A stretch of 64,000 nt of DNA from Chitinophaga flava (GTDB taxonomy: Bacteria; Bacteroidota; Bacteroidia; Chitinophagales; Chitinophagaceae): contig NZ_QFFJ01000001.1 of NCBI RefSeq assembly GCF_003308995.1, forward strand, positions 2,976,001 to 3,040,000. The letters run 5' to 3'. A program made the position numbers and the translations under genes. The notes beneath the pieces are model-generated. The model saw only the letters and a program-made list of their open reading frames with translations, was not told the DNA's origin and did not search any database. Shown here one piece after another: positions 24,601-31,383 of the stretch (within the stretch, counting starts at the first letter, position 1; each line of letters starts with the position of its first letter).

Positions 24601-24759
24601 ACCGAGGTATTTCAGAAAGTCCCTGCGGGGGGTAGTAGCATTCAACAGGCCTTCACTCTCAAACGGTAATTCTTCTTTGAATTCGTTCTTCACAATTTCC
24701 TGATGCGCTTCGGTATTGTGCAACTCCTCCAAGCCTTTCCAATACTTTTTTTGCTCCAT
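21697..24759 (-). CDS. actB: Alternative complex III iron-sulfur subunit ActB
   Basis: A 1020-residue fusion of a molybdopterin-oxidoreductase-like domain (about residues 75-700, catalytically empty in this family) and a ferredoxin domain (about 760-960). The latter holds CFGCGACTIACQAEN, CQHCDNAPCENVCPVGA, CIGTRYCANNCPYKVRR and CSFC...CQQACGADA, enough for four clusters (in characterised ActB, three 4Fe-4S and one 3Fe-4S). A twin-arginine export signal lies internally (RRDFLKYLGF at 45-54) followed by AASC at 62-65, consistent with a Tat-exported, lipid-anchored protein. Electrons from quinol at ActC pass through these clusters to ActA hemes. It follows actA by 100 bp. Confidence 0.95.
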   Translation of the reverse strand: MEQKKYWKGLEELHNTEAHQEIVKNEFKEELPFESEGLLNATTPRRDFLKYLGFTTAAATIAASCETPVHKAIPYVNKPEEITPGVANYYASSYSIDGEYVPVVVKTREGRPIKIEGNSLSAITGGSTSAKVQGAVLSLYDVARLRFPTIGGTEATWAELDKQVGAALAGLGGAPVVLLSSTILSPSTKKVIDAFLAKYPNSRHVVYDPVSYSGMLLANEASYGKRTIPSYHFENAKTIVSLGADFIGTWLNPVEYARQFAQTRKINAKNPEMSKLFQFESTMSLAGANADERYTHRPSEAGAVALALLAAVGGSVSAPKLDAKVEAGIQKAAKELKANAGKALVVSGSNDVNIQLIVNAINNIIGANGTTIDWASPAGYRQGIDSDMTKLVSDMNAGSIGAVIVYGANPAYDYFDAAKFSEGLGKVKLAVSFNDRLDETTEKCKYVAPDHHFLENWNDAQGKPGYYSFAQPTISPLFKTRAAQDSLLTWSANSTIWADFLKAEWVAKLGGAEAWDKALQDGVVEPATAPALGGASFSGDIAGAAAKINGAKKGGKYEVVLYEKVAIGNGKQSNNPWLQEMPDPITRATWDNYACISNTLAKTFSAQLGDDYEINVEKKELKIKANGKEIILPMLIIPGMHPEVIAIAVGYGRGKNVGRAAAGIGQNAYPLVSFNGQTFDYFAADASVEATGNKYPVALTQTHNSYEGRPIIKETTLEEFKHNPKEVNEDRRELDKFGKDFRSDATLYSSHPYPGIKWGMSIDLNSCFGCGACTIACQAENNVSVVGKDEVAKAHEMHWIRIDRYFSGDENNPEVVFQPMLCQHCDNAPCENVCPVGATNHSSEGINQMAYNRCIGTRYCANNCPYKVRRLNWRDWNGADSFENNLYDVADMNDSLTRMVLNPDVVVRSRGVMEKCSFCVQRLQEAKLDAKKAGHPLKDGAAKTACQQACGADAIVFGNVNDKNSEIYKIRNEEQTDRLYYVLEETHVLPSINYLAKIRNKDAAPKAEKESAHKEEAHHA

Positions 24760-24859
24760 GTTATATTAACGAGTTACGATTATTATGAATTATGATATCT
24801 TCTGAAACGATTTCATGATTTCCCGTTTGACCAGAAAATCATGAAACGCTAAATCCTTT

Positions 24860-26131
24860 CTAGTAGTGACATTTTTGACATTCAGTACCACCGACCATTT
24901 CAACAGTCACACTATCGATCTTCTTATCTTTAATATCCTGATGAAGTTTCTCGAAGATGCTGTAGTAGTTGTTATCTGCAAACTGCACTTTGGTAGTACG
25001 GTGACAGTTGATACACCAGCCCATAGACAGGTCGGCGAACTGATGTACTTCATCCATTTCGGTGATAGCACCATGGCAGGTCTGACACTGTTGTTTACCA
25101 GCCACTGTGTGTTGGGAGTGGTTGAAGTAAACGTGGTCAGGCAGGTTGTGGATTTTAGTCCATTCGATAGGGCGACCTGGTTTGGTATACTTACCTTTTT
25201 CAGCGTCCCAGCCTACGTAATCGTATAATTTTGCGATTTCTGCAGTACCGTCAACTTTTTTACCTTCAGCAGTAAACAGCTCAGGGCCGGAGTACTCTTT
25301 AATGGCTTTGTGACAGTTCATACAGATGTTCTCGGAAGGAATCATGGCATGCTTGCTCTTCTCAGCACCAGCGTGGCAATACAGACAGTTGATCTGGTTG
25401 ATGCCGGCGTGCACTTTGTGGCTGTAGAAGATTGGTTGTTCTGGCATGTAGTCTTTCTGACGACCCAGCCCGATAGCTCCCTGAATAGTGAAGTAACCGC
25501 CTACCATGAACAGCACCAGAATAGCCAATGCGATGTAGGCTTTGTTTTTGTAGAAGGGAATCGGCTCAGGAGTAGGCTGACCTTCTTTATCACCAGCAAG
25601 CTTGTTCAGGTTGCTGTTGATCTGCATGAGGATCAGGGCTACCACTGCCAGGATCAGGGTAATGATACCAAAGAGGAGGCTGTTGTCGCTGCCTTCTTCT
25701 TTAGCACCGGCAGTAGCGGTACCAGCTTCTGGTTTAACACCAACAGGTTTTTTCTCTTCAACAGAGATGAACGCCAGGATGTCGTCAATATCTTCATTAC
25801 TTAATGAAGGGAAAGCCGTCATCGCGGTTTTGTTGTACTCATTGAAGAGGTTATTGGCATACTTGTCGCCACTTGCCAATACTGATGCGGAGTTATGAAT
25901 CCACTGGTGCAGTAATTTCTTATCTGCCCAACGGCCTTCTACACCCGCCAGTGCAGGACCTGTCAGCTTCTTATGGACATTGTGACATGAAGCGCAGTTT
26001 TGTTGGAAGATTTGCTTACCCTTAGCAGGATCCGCTGCCTTTACAGCTGAAAACGGAATTACTATACTAGCGCATAGAATAAGCACACTCACAAAATGCT
26101 TGCGCAAAAGAATGGAAACACGACGATACAC
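24860..26131 (-). CDS. actA: Alternative complex III multiheme cytochrome ActA with N-terminal cytochrome c domain
   Basis: A 423-residue protein with six CxxCH heme motifs (starting at residues 46, 249, 270, 349, 373 and 418). Residues 33-125 form a class I cytochrome c domain (CASCH, then a candidate Met ligand in KTAMTAF). Two transmembrane helices follow (about 151-171 and 198-216). The last 200 residues are the pentaheme ActA domain that relays electrons from ActB. A signal peptide ends near AVKA at 29-32. The extra monoheme domain could serve as an electron outlet in addition to ActE. It is the first gene of the long act-cta operon and has a well-formed promoter. Confidence 0.93.
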   Translation of the reverse strand: MYRRVSILLRKHFVSVLILCASIVIPFSAVKAADPAKGKQIFQQNCASCHNVHKKLTGPALAGVEGRWADKKLLHQWIHNSASVLASGDKYANNLFNEYNKTAMTAFPSLSNEDIDDILAFISVEEKKPVGVKPEAGTATAGAKEEGSDNSLLFGIITLILAVVALILMQINSNLNKLAGDKEGQPTPEPIPFYKNKAYIALAILVLFMVGGYFTIQGAIGLGRQKDYMPEQPIFYSHKVHAGINQINCLYCHAGAEKSKHAMIPSENICMNCHKAIKEYSGPELFTAEGKKVDGTAEIAKLYDYVGWDAEKGKYTKPGRPIEWTKIHNLPDHVYFNHSQHTVAGKQQCQTCHGAITEMDEVHQFADLSMGWCINCHRTTKVQFADNNYYSIFEKLHQDIKDKKIDSVTVEMVGGTECQKCHY

Positions 26132-26177
26132 AGCCTATATAGTTTAGATTTGACCTAAAGTTTCTTAAAAGTGCCAG

Positions 26178-26210
26178 CAAAAATAAGACACAATGTTGAC
26201 AATTTACCAA
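26178..26210 (-). promoter_or_regulatory. Promoter of the act-cta respiratory operon
   Basis: TTG (26208-26210, minus strand), 22-bp spacer, TATTTTTG (26178-26185), a full TAnnTTTG match. The expected start near 26171 gives a leader of about 40 nt before actA. Confidence 0.65.
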
Positions 26211-26493
26211 CAATTATAAAATTATTTGCCTCAGGAAATCCTCGCTTTTTCCTTTCCCTTCAGCGAAATTTCTGTTGTAATCCTTTATGCTGGCTAATTT
26301 GATTGAAATAGTATTCAGGACCTTTCAAAACTTATTATTTTGATTGAAAGTTCAATTTCTATTTACAGATGTGCTCATAAGTAGTAGGGTAGGCCCTCTT
26401 CAAAGGATATAGTATTATTATATGCAGATCAAAACTTAATAACGCCCTCCTATATCCCGGCCTCTATATATTATATATATAGGCTGCCACCTT

Positions 26494-26509
26494 TAATTAA
26501 GGTAAGTAT
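26494..26509 (+). promoter_or_regulatory. Shared motif copy A (TAATTAAGGTAAGTAT) upstream of the NlpE-like gene
   Basis: The 16-bp sequence is identical to the minus-strand copy at 31354-31369 before the TonB receptor, and its 12-bp core AATTAAGGTAAG recurs before the MerC-like gene (32974-32985). It lies 66 bp before the ATG, next to a near-consensus -7 box (TATTTTTA, 26512-26519). Confidence 0.45.
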
Positions 26510-26575
26510 CTTATTTTTACCATAATAACCTGCTACCGGACAAGAATGTTCAATCTGTCTCTAAAAAACATTCCC

Positions 26576-27331
26576 ATGCGTAAACTAACTTACTTACCAA
26601 CCCTGCTGGCCACACTGATGGCTTGCAACAACAACAACAACAACAACCATACCGGCACCGACAGTACCGCTGCCGCTGGCTCAATACCCACTACTGTAGC
26701 TGTCCACATCACCGGCACCTACCAGGGCACCCTTCCCTGTGCAGACTGCCCGGGAATGGACTACCAGATCAGCCTGTTTGACGACCACACCTTTACCGAA
26801 CTGGTAGCCTACCAGGGTAGAGGTCAAGGGATCGCCTATACTGAAAAAGGTACCTGGCAACAAATCAACGACTCCATCGTCCGCATACAGAAAAAAAAAG
26901 ACAGCAGTTCCTTCCTCGCCGCTGAAAACAAACTCCTGGTATTGGACCGCGAGGGTAAACGGATTGAAGGGGCCCTCGCCAGCAACTACGTACTCAAACC
27001 TGTGGAAGGCGGCGACCGCCGAACCCTCCTTGCACAGAAAGCCAGCGCCGGCGTCACTTTCACCGCCAGCGGCAATGAACCCTTCTGGAGCCTGGACCTG
27101 GAAAAAAGTAAGCTCCTCTTCCATACAGCCTCCGGCGATAGCATCCTGGCTAACCTACCTGCCGCCCAACCTAATACCGACACGCTTAAAGTATACACCA
27201 CCCCGCAAATTACCGTCAGCATCCGTAATACCATGTGCTCCGATGACATGAGCGGGCTCATGCGCCCGAATACCGTGGAGATAAAGGTGAAAGACCAAAC
27301 TTACCATGGTTGTGGAGAATACATCAAATAA
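26576..27331 (+). CDS. NlpE-type lipoprotein with C-terminal COG3650-like domain
   Basis: A 251-residue lipoprotein (LLATLMAC, Cys17) with two domains. Residues about 45-145 resemble the NlpE N-terminal domain, including its CADCPGMDYQISLF motif; in E. coli NlpE this CxxC domain reports copper and lipoprotein-trafficking stress to the envelope. Residues about 150-250 resemble the COG3650 family (FTASGNEPFWSLDL...MSGLMRPNTVEI...YHGCGEYI). A run of seven asparagines follows the lipid Cys, encoded by a pure CAA trinucleotide tract (26626-26646) that could change length by slippage without shifting the frame. The ATG at 26576 gives a normal lipoprotein signal. It shares a 16-bp upstream motif with the TonB receptor gene. 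Confidence 0.82.
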   Translation: MRKLTYLPTLLATLMACNNNNNNNHTGTDSTAAAGSIPTTVAVHITGTYQGTLPCADCPGMDYQISLFDDHTFTELVAYQGRGQGIAYTEKGTWQQINDSIVRIQKKKDSSSFLAAENKLLVLDREGKRIEGALASNYVLKPVEGGDRRTLLAQKASAGVTFTASGNEPFWSLDLEKSKLLFHTASGDSILANLPAAQPNTDTLKVYTTPQITVSIRNTMCSDDMSGLMRPNTVEIKVKDQTYHGCGEYIK

Positions 27332-27344
27332 CTTGATCAGACAG

Positions 27345-27383
27345 GAGCGCTATGCCGGGAGAACAGCTCCCGGCATAGCGCTC
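27345..27383 (+). terminator. Hairpin terminator after the NlpE-like gene
   Basis: A perfect 17-bp stem (27345-27361 with 27367-27383) and 5-nt loop, directly after the stop. The following plus-strand sequence is A-rich rather than T-rich, so it may act mainly as an mRNA 3' end. Confidence 0.65.
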
Positions 27384-27428
27384 TGCTAAAAAAATCCCCG
27401 AAACCATATTAATCCGTTCAATCCTGAG

Positions 27429-27436
27429 TACCTTTG
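27429..27436 (+). promoter_or_regulatory. -7 box TACCTTTG of purN
   Basis: Exact TAnnTTTG. It overlaps the first possible start codon (TTG at 27434), which argues that translation begins at the TTG at 27455. No clear -33 TTG. Confidence 0.5.
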
Positions 27437-27454
27437 CAGCTAAAAAAAGAACCG

Positions 27455-28021
27455 TTGAAAAATATTGTCATCTTCGCATCGGGTGCAGGAAGCAACGCGC
27501 AAAGGATCATTGATCATTTCAGAAATTCAGACAAGGCAAGAGTAGCATTGATTGTGTGCAACAAACCCGGAGCAGGCATACTGGACATCGCCCAACGGGA
27601 AGGGATACCCTCCGTTCTGATAGAAAAAGAAAAATTTTTCCATACAGACACTTATGTTAACTTGTTAAAGGAAAAGGAAACCGACCTCGTTGTACTGGCC
27701 GGCTTTTTATGGAAAGTACCCACCAACCTGGTACAGGCTTTTCCCAACCGGATCATCAATATACACCCGGCATTGCTCCCCAAGTTTGGCGGCAAAGGCA
27801 TGTACGGGCACTTTGTGCACGAAGCCGTAGTGGCAGCAGGAGAAACGGAAAGTGGCATCACCATCCACTACGTAAATGAAAAATACGACGACGGTGAAAC
27901 AATCCTTCAGGAACGTTGCATCGTCACCAAAGAAGATACACCAGAAACCGTGGCACGCAAGGTACAGGCACTGGAACACCAATGGTTTCCGGTAATTGTG
28001 GAACGAATATTGCTAAAATAA
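27455..28021 (+). CDS. purN: Phosphoribosylglycinamide formyltransferase
   Basis: A 188-residue GART (PurN) that formylates glycinamide ribonucleotide with 10-formyl-tetrahydrofolate, the third step of purine synthesis. Motifs are KNIVIFASGAGSNAQ (phosphate-binding loop), the INIHPALLPKFGGKGMYG block with catalytic Asn and His, ESGITIHYVNEKYDDGETI with catalytic Asp, and EHQWFPVIVERIL at the end. Both possible starts are TTG. The one at 27455 matches the family N-terminus and lies downstream of the -7 box, so it is preferred over 27434. No other purine gene is adjacent. Confidence 0.92.
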   Translation: MKNIVIFASGAGSNAQRIIDHFRNSDKARVALIVCNKPGAGILDIAQREGIPSVLIEKEKFFHTDTYVNLLKEKETDLVVLAGFLWKVPTNLVQAFPNRIINIHPALLPKFGGKGMYGHFVHEAVVAAGETESGITIHYVNEKYDDGETILQERCIVTKEDTPETVARKVQALEHQWFPVIVERILLK

Positions 28022-28027
28022 TACGGC

Positions 28028-28070
28028 ATGTAGCTTCCGACTGCAGGCTATTCCCGGCCGGAAGCTACAT
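28028..28070 (+). terminator. Hairpin after purN
   Basis: A 12-bp perfect stem (28028-28039 with 28059-28070) with a 19-nt loop, between purN and the next plus-strand gene. No T run. Confidence 0.5.
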
Positions 28071-28104
28071 ACTCCACCTCAACACTTTGTTACCTACTAA
28101 CTGT

Positions 28105-28773
28105 ATGAAAAAAATACTGTTACTCACCGGAATACTCTGTTTACTCTATGCATGCACCTATGCCCAAGACCCTAAGCGGCTCCGGTGTACTTACCTGAAA
28201 ATAAACCCCACCACCCTGATCAACGAACTGGATATCCTTCTGGAACAGGATATCAGCGATAAACTTAGTATAGAGCTGGGGGTGATAGGCATTTATACCG
28301 ACTATCCGGACTATGTTCTCACCAAAAAAGTCAATATTGGCCAGAAAAAACCCGATGTCAGCACAGAACAGTTTGTAGACGGCCGTGGCCTCGGATTCAG
28401 GGTCGGTGTCCGATACTACCTGATCACAAAGGAAATAGGCCCCGCCACCGCTGCCGGGACCTATTTTGAACCTGTACTGGTTTATAAAAAAGTATTCTAT
28501 CCTAACGAAGATGTGGTGATTAACAATAACACCTATACGAATTCAGCCACCAAAGACGTATATGCGTTGCAGTTACTGGTGGGTAGGCAGTTCCGGAAAC
28601 ACAAACTGGTAATGGATCCTTATTTTGGCGTTGGCATCCGCGGAAAACTTTACCGCACCAATATTTATGAAGGCGACAACAATGGCATCGCAAACCTCAA
28701 CAAGGCCAATGTTGTCACCGTATGGCCCAGTCTGCACCTGGGCATCAAACTGGGCCTCAATCTCCACAAATAA
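28105..28773 (+). CDS. Small outer-membrane-barrel-like secreted protein
   Basis: A 222-residue protein with a signal peptide (MKKILLLTGILCLLYACTYAQ). The cysteine at 17 is not in a good lipobox, so cleavage after TYAQ is more likely. The mature part has alternating strands (KLSIELGVIGIYTD, LGFRVGVRYYLI, YFEPVLVYKKVFY, VYALQLLVGRQF, DPYFGVGIRGKLY, VWPSLHLGIKLGLNL) that suit an 8- to 10-strand outer-membrane barrel similar in style to DUF3575 proteins. No function can be assigned. The ATG at 28105 is the only start with a signal sequence. It is convergent with the TonB receptor gene, with 2 bp between stops. Confidence 0.72.
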   Translation: MKKILLLTGILCLLYACTYAQDPKRLRCTYLKINPTTLINELDILLEQDISDKLSIELGVIGIYTDYPDYVLTKKVNIGQKKPDVSTEQFVDGRGLGFRVGVRYYLITKEIGPATAAGTYFEPVLVYKKVFYPNEDVVINNNTYTNSATKDVYALQLLVGRQFRKHKLVMDPYFGVGIRGKLYRTNIYEGDNNGIANLNKANVVTVWPSLHLGIKLGLNLHK

Positions 28774-28775
28774 AC

Positions 28776-31238
28776 CTAAAAAGGAACAATCACTTTAGCA
28801 CTGAAATTTCTTCCCATATTATAAATGCCATAACGGCCATTGGGAGAAGCACTGTAGTACTCAAAATACTTCAGACGGTTCATGTTAGCCTGATAGGCCA
28901 CGTCAAACACATTATCCAGCTGGAGGAACAGCTCCAGTACTGTCTTCCCCTTTTTATTGGTGAATCCGGTACCGGCTCCGAAGTTAACCAACGTATAGCC
29001 GGCGGTGTAGGTTTCAGTATTATCCACCCCGTAAAAATGCGACTGTGCTGAATAGTGGTCCACCTCTGCACGCACATAAGTTTTGGACAGCATCCCGAAA
29101 TTCCGGGGAGCAGTGGCTTTCAGTGCTGAGCGTATATGCAGGGGCGGTATAAAAGGCAGGTAACGGGCTGCATCACCATGCTGGTCGATCAGTGCTTTGT
29201 TTCTGTTCAGCCCTGCCGTATAGGCGGCACTGTTATCCATGGTCAACCAGGACACAGCACGCGGATGCAGATTTACACTCACTTCTGCCCCATACAACCG
29301 CGCACTGGATTGCTGGTAACGATACGTGGCATTGCCGGGCACTATCACCACCGGTTCGCCATTGGCATCATACAATCTCGCCTGGTAGATATAGTTGTTG
29401 ATATTATTGTTAAACACTTCCACACTGATATCCAGGTCCGGCAGGTAGGCGAGGAAACCCAGGTCCTGCTGCAGGCTGAACTCCGGCTTAAATTCCCGGT
29501 TGCCAAGGTATACGATATGTGCGCCGGGGTCTAGTCCGTTGGAACCGATTTCTGTAATATTGGGTGCTCGGTAGCCTCTGGCGATGTTTGCCTTCAGCAG
29601 TACGCGCTGGCTCAGGTTCCAGGTAACACCCAGGCTACCGGAAATGCCAGTATAGTTATGCCGGAAAGCAGGGAACTGCAGACTAGCACCAGCGGTATCG
29701 GGCAAGTTGTATTTTTTATCAAACCCATTGTCTTTATCGGGTCCTACATAGAAATCGTTCCATTTAATGTGACGGCTGTCGTAACGAAGGCCTCCGGAGA
29801 TATCAAACTGACCGACTGTTTTTTTGGCGAAGAAAAAGCCGCCGATATCAAACAGGTCATAGTCCGGGATGGGAAAGTCAGTAGCGTTTTTGCTGCGGTT
29901 GCGCTGATACATACCGTTTACGCCTACGGTCGTTTCCACACCGCCGATGGCAGGTAAGTTGTAACGCAGGTCGTAGTTGAGTGTATTTAATACTACATAC
30001 AATCCTGGCTGTGCCGGCATTTCGGGGTGATTATATTCCCGGCGGATGCTTTGTTGTACACCGATGGTGGTGTTAATATCTCCTTTACCTAATATATAAC
30101 GATTACGGTTATACGCTCTATAATGTTGAATATGCTGATGCAGTGGATTGAGGGTATAAGTACGCAGCTGATTATCCGGTACAATGGGTCTGTTTTTGAT
30201 GTCATCATCGGCATCCAATACCTGACGGGTAAATTTACGCGTCAGCGAATCCCGGCTGCCATCGGGGATCTCCTGGGTATTGTCGTATAGCGTGACGCCC
30301 CACAGTGAATGCCCCCATGACTTATCCACCCGAGCCAATGCAGACAGGTTGTACTCCCGGAAAGCGGTGCCATATACATAACCATCCACTTTGTTTTTGT
30401 AGTTGTGGGCTGCTTTCACAGTTCCACGCACTACATACTTCCAGTCGTTTTTGTTGTATACCAGGCCCAGGGAAGAGCCAATCATACCGTTGTTGGTATG
30501 GTAGTCTGTCAGGAAATTCCCTTTGAGTTTTCCCTGCTCTGTTTCGGGGATATCGGGTATCATGTTGATCACGCCGGCCAGCGCATCGGAGCCATAGGTA
30601 AGGCTGGCAGGTCCTTTTACCACTTCGGCTCTGGCAATACCATACTGGTCTACTTCGATACCATGTTCATCGCCCCACTGCTGGCCTTCCTGACGCACCC
30701 CGTCGAACAGGGTGAGTACGCGGTTATAACCCAGCCCGCGGATGAAAGGTTTGGAGATATTGGGGCCGGTGGTTACCGCACTCACCCCCGGAATTCCTTT
30801 CACGATTGCATCGATGATATTATTGTTGACATGCATATTCATGTCTCTTTTACCTATAACGGCAATGGGTATAGGATTTTTTCGTACAGCGGTAGCGCGG
30901 GAAACGCCGGTTACCACTACCTCATTCAGTTTGGATAAGTCCTCTTCCAGGGAGATGTCCAGCGAGAGGGTTTGTTTGTTGCTGATGCTTTTTTTAAGGG
31001 TTAAAGGCTGAAACCCTATCATGGATATTTTAATATCGTAGGTTCCCGGTTGCAGATTGCGGATCACGAAGAGGCCCTGTTGGTCGGCGATAGCGCCGGT
31101 TTTCAAGGCAGGAATGGTGATATTGGCAAACTGTACAGGTTTCCCGTTGGCGGTTACTTTTCCCGTGATGATTGTTTGTTGCGCCTGCAACGATAAGGCA
31201 AGTATAAGCACGCCTATGAGTGTAAATAAATGTTTCAT
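28776..31238 (-). CDS. TonB-dependent outer-membrane receptor, probably for a metal
   Basis: An 820-residue TonB-dependent receptor. After a signal peptide (ending SLQAQ) comes a carboxypeptidase-regulatory-like beta domain (about 22-105), a plug domain (about 115-230, IDAIVKGIPGVSAVTTG...FIRGLGYNRVLTLFDGVRQEGQQWGDEHGIEVDQY), and a 22-strand barrel ending in aromatic ANFSAKVIVPF-type sequence. The plug segment rich in Asp/Glu/His resembles ZnuD-type zinc receptors. Linkage to a COG0523 GTPase, a MerC-like protein and a Fur/Zur repressor supports zinc or another divalent metal as substrate. It has its own -7 box and a structured leader, so it is not simply the tail of the merC-cobW transcript. 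Confidence 0.9.
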   Translation of the reverse strand: MKHLFTLIGVLILALSLQAQQTIITGKVTANGKPVQFANITIPALKTGAIADQQGLFVIRNLQPGTYDIKISMIGFQPLTLKKSISNKQTLSLDISLEEDLSKLNEVVVTGVSRATAVRKNPIPIAVIGKRDMNMHVNNNIIDAIVKGIPGVSAVTTGPNISKPFIRGLGYNRVLTLFDGVRQEGQQWGDEHGIEVDQYGIARAEVVKGPASLTYGSDALAGVINMIPDIPETEQGKLKGNFLTDYHTNNGMIGSSLGLVYNKNDWKYVVRGTVKAAHNYKNKVDGYVYGTAFREYNLSALARVDKSWGHSLWGVTLYDNTQEIPDGSRDSLTRKFTRQVLDADDDIKNRPIVPDNQLRTYTLNPLHQHIQHYRAYNRNRYILGKGDINTTIGVQQSIRREYNHPEMPAQPGLYVVLNTLNYDLRYNLPAIGGVETTVGVNGMYQRNRSKNATDFPIPDYDLFDIGGFFFAKKTVGQFDISGGLRYDSRHIKWNDFYVGPDKDNGFDKKYNLPDTAGASLQFPAFRHNYTGISGSLGVTWNLSQRVLLKANIARGYRAPNITEIGSNGLDPGAHIVYLGNREFKPEFSLQQDLGFLAYLPDLDISVEVFNNNINNYIYQARLYDANGEPVVIVPGNATYRYQQSSARLYGAEVSVNLHPRAVSWLTMDNSAAYTAGLNRNKALIDQHGDAARYLPFIPPLHIRSALKATAPRNFGMLSKTYVRAEVDHYSAQSHFYGVDNTETYTAGYTLVNFGAGTGFTNKKGKTVLELFLQLDNVFDVAYQANMNRLKYFEYYSASPNGRYGIYNMGRNFSAKVIVPF

Positions 31239-31267
31239 GCAATTCTGACACTTGTAGGTGAGGCAGG

Positions 31268-31315
31268 CACAAAGGATTCCCGGGATAGTTACAAGTACTT
31301 GTACTTTCCTTTGTG
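31268..31315 (-). promoter_or_regulatory. Structured 5' leader of the TonB receptor gene
   Basis: On the minus strand CACAAAGGA (31307-31315 complement) pairs perfectly with TCCTTTGTG (31268-31276 complement) and encloses a 12-bp palindrome ACAAGTACTTGT (31291-31302) and TCCCGGGA. It falls wholly within the predicted transcript leader of about 89 nt. It may be a regulatory RNA structure or a binding site. Confidence 0.4.
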
Positions 31316-31333
31316 GCTACAGATATTTTTCTG

Positions 31334-31341
31334 CAAAACTA
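31334..31341 (-). promoter_or_regulatory. -7 box TAGTTTTG of the TonB receptor gene
   Basis: Exact TAnnTTTG on the minus strand. No TTG occurs at the -33 distance; instead the shared motif TAATTAAGGTAAGTAT (31354-31369) occupies that region, consistent with an activator-dependent or variant promoter. Confidence 0.5.
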
Positions 31342-31353
31342 AATTTTCAATTT

Positions 31354-31369
31354 ATACTTACCTTAATTA
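31354..31369 (-). promoter_or_regulatory. Shared motif copy B upstream of the TonB receptor gene
   Basis: Minus-strand TAATTAAGGTAAGTAT, identical over 16 bp to copy A at 26494-26509. It ends 12 bp before the -7 box. Confidence 0.45.
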
Positions 31370-31383
31370 TTATTTAGACAAGC

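Larger units (their letters stand above)
26132..26575. other. Divergent regulatory region between actA and the NlpE-like gene
   Basis: 444 bp of AT-rich non-coding DNA. It holds the actA promoter (26178-26210), a short inverted repeat ATTGAA-AG-TTCAAT (26343-26356), a run of alternating TA near 26465-26482, and the motif TAATTAAGGTAAGTAT (26494-26509) also found upstream of the TonB receptor gene. Confidence 0.6.

Noticed and set aside
31173..31190. Second Zur-like repeat GTTGC-GCC-TGCAAC
   Set aside because: It lies in the coding sequence for the TonB receptor signal peptide and has an imperfect arm, so it is probably chance.
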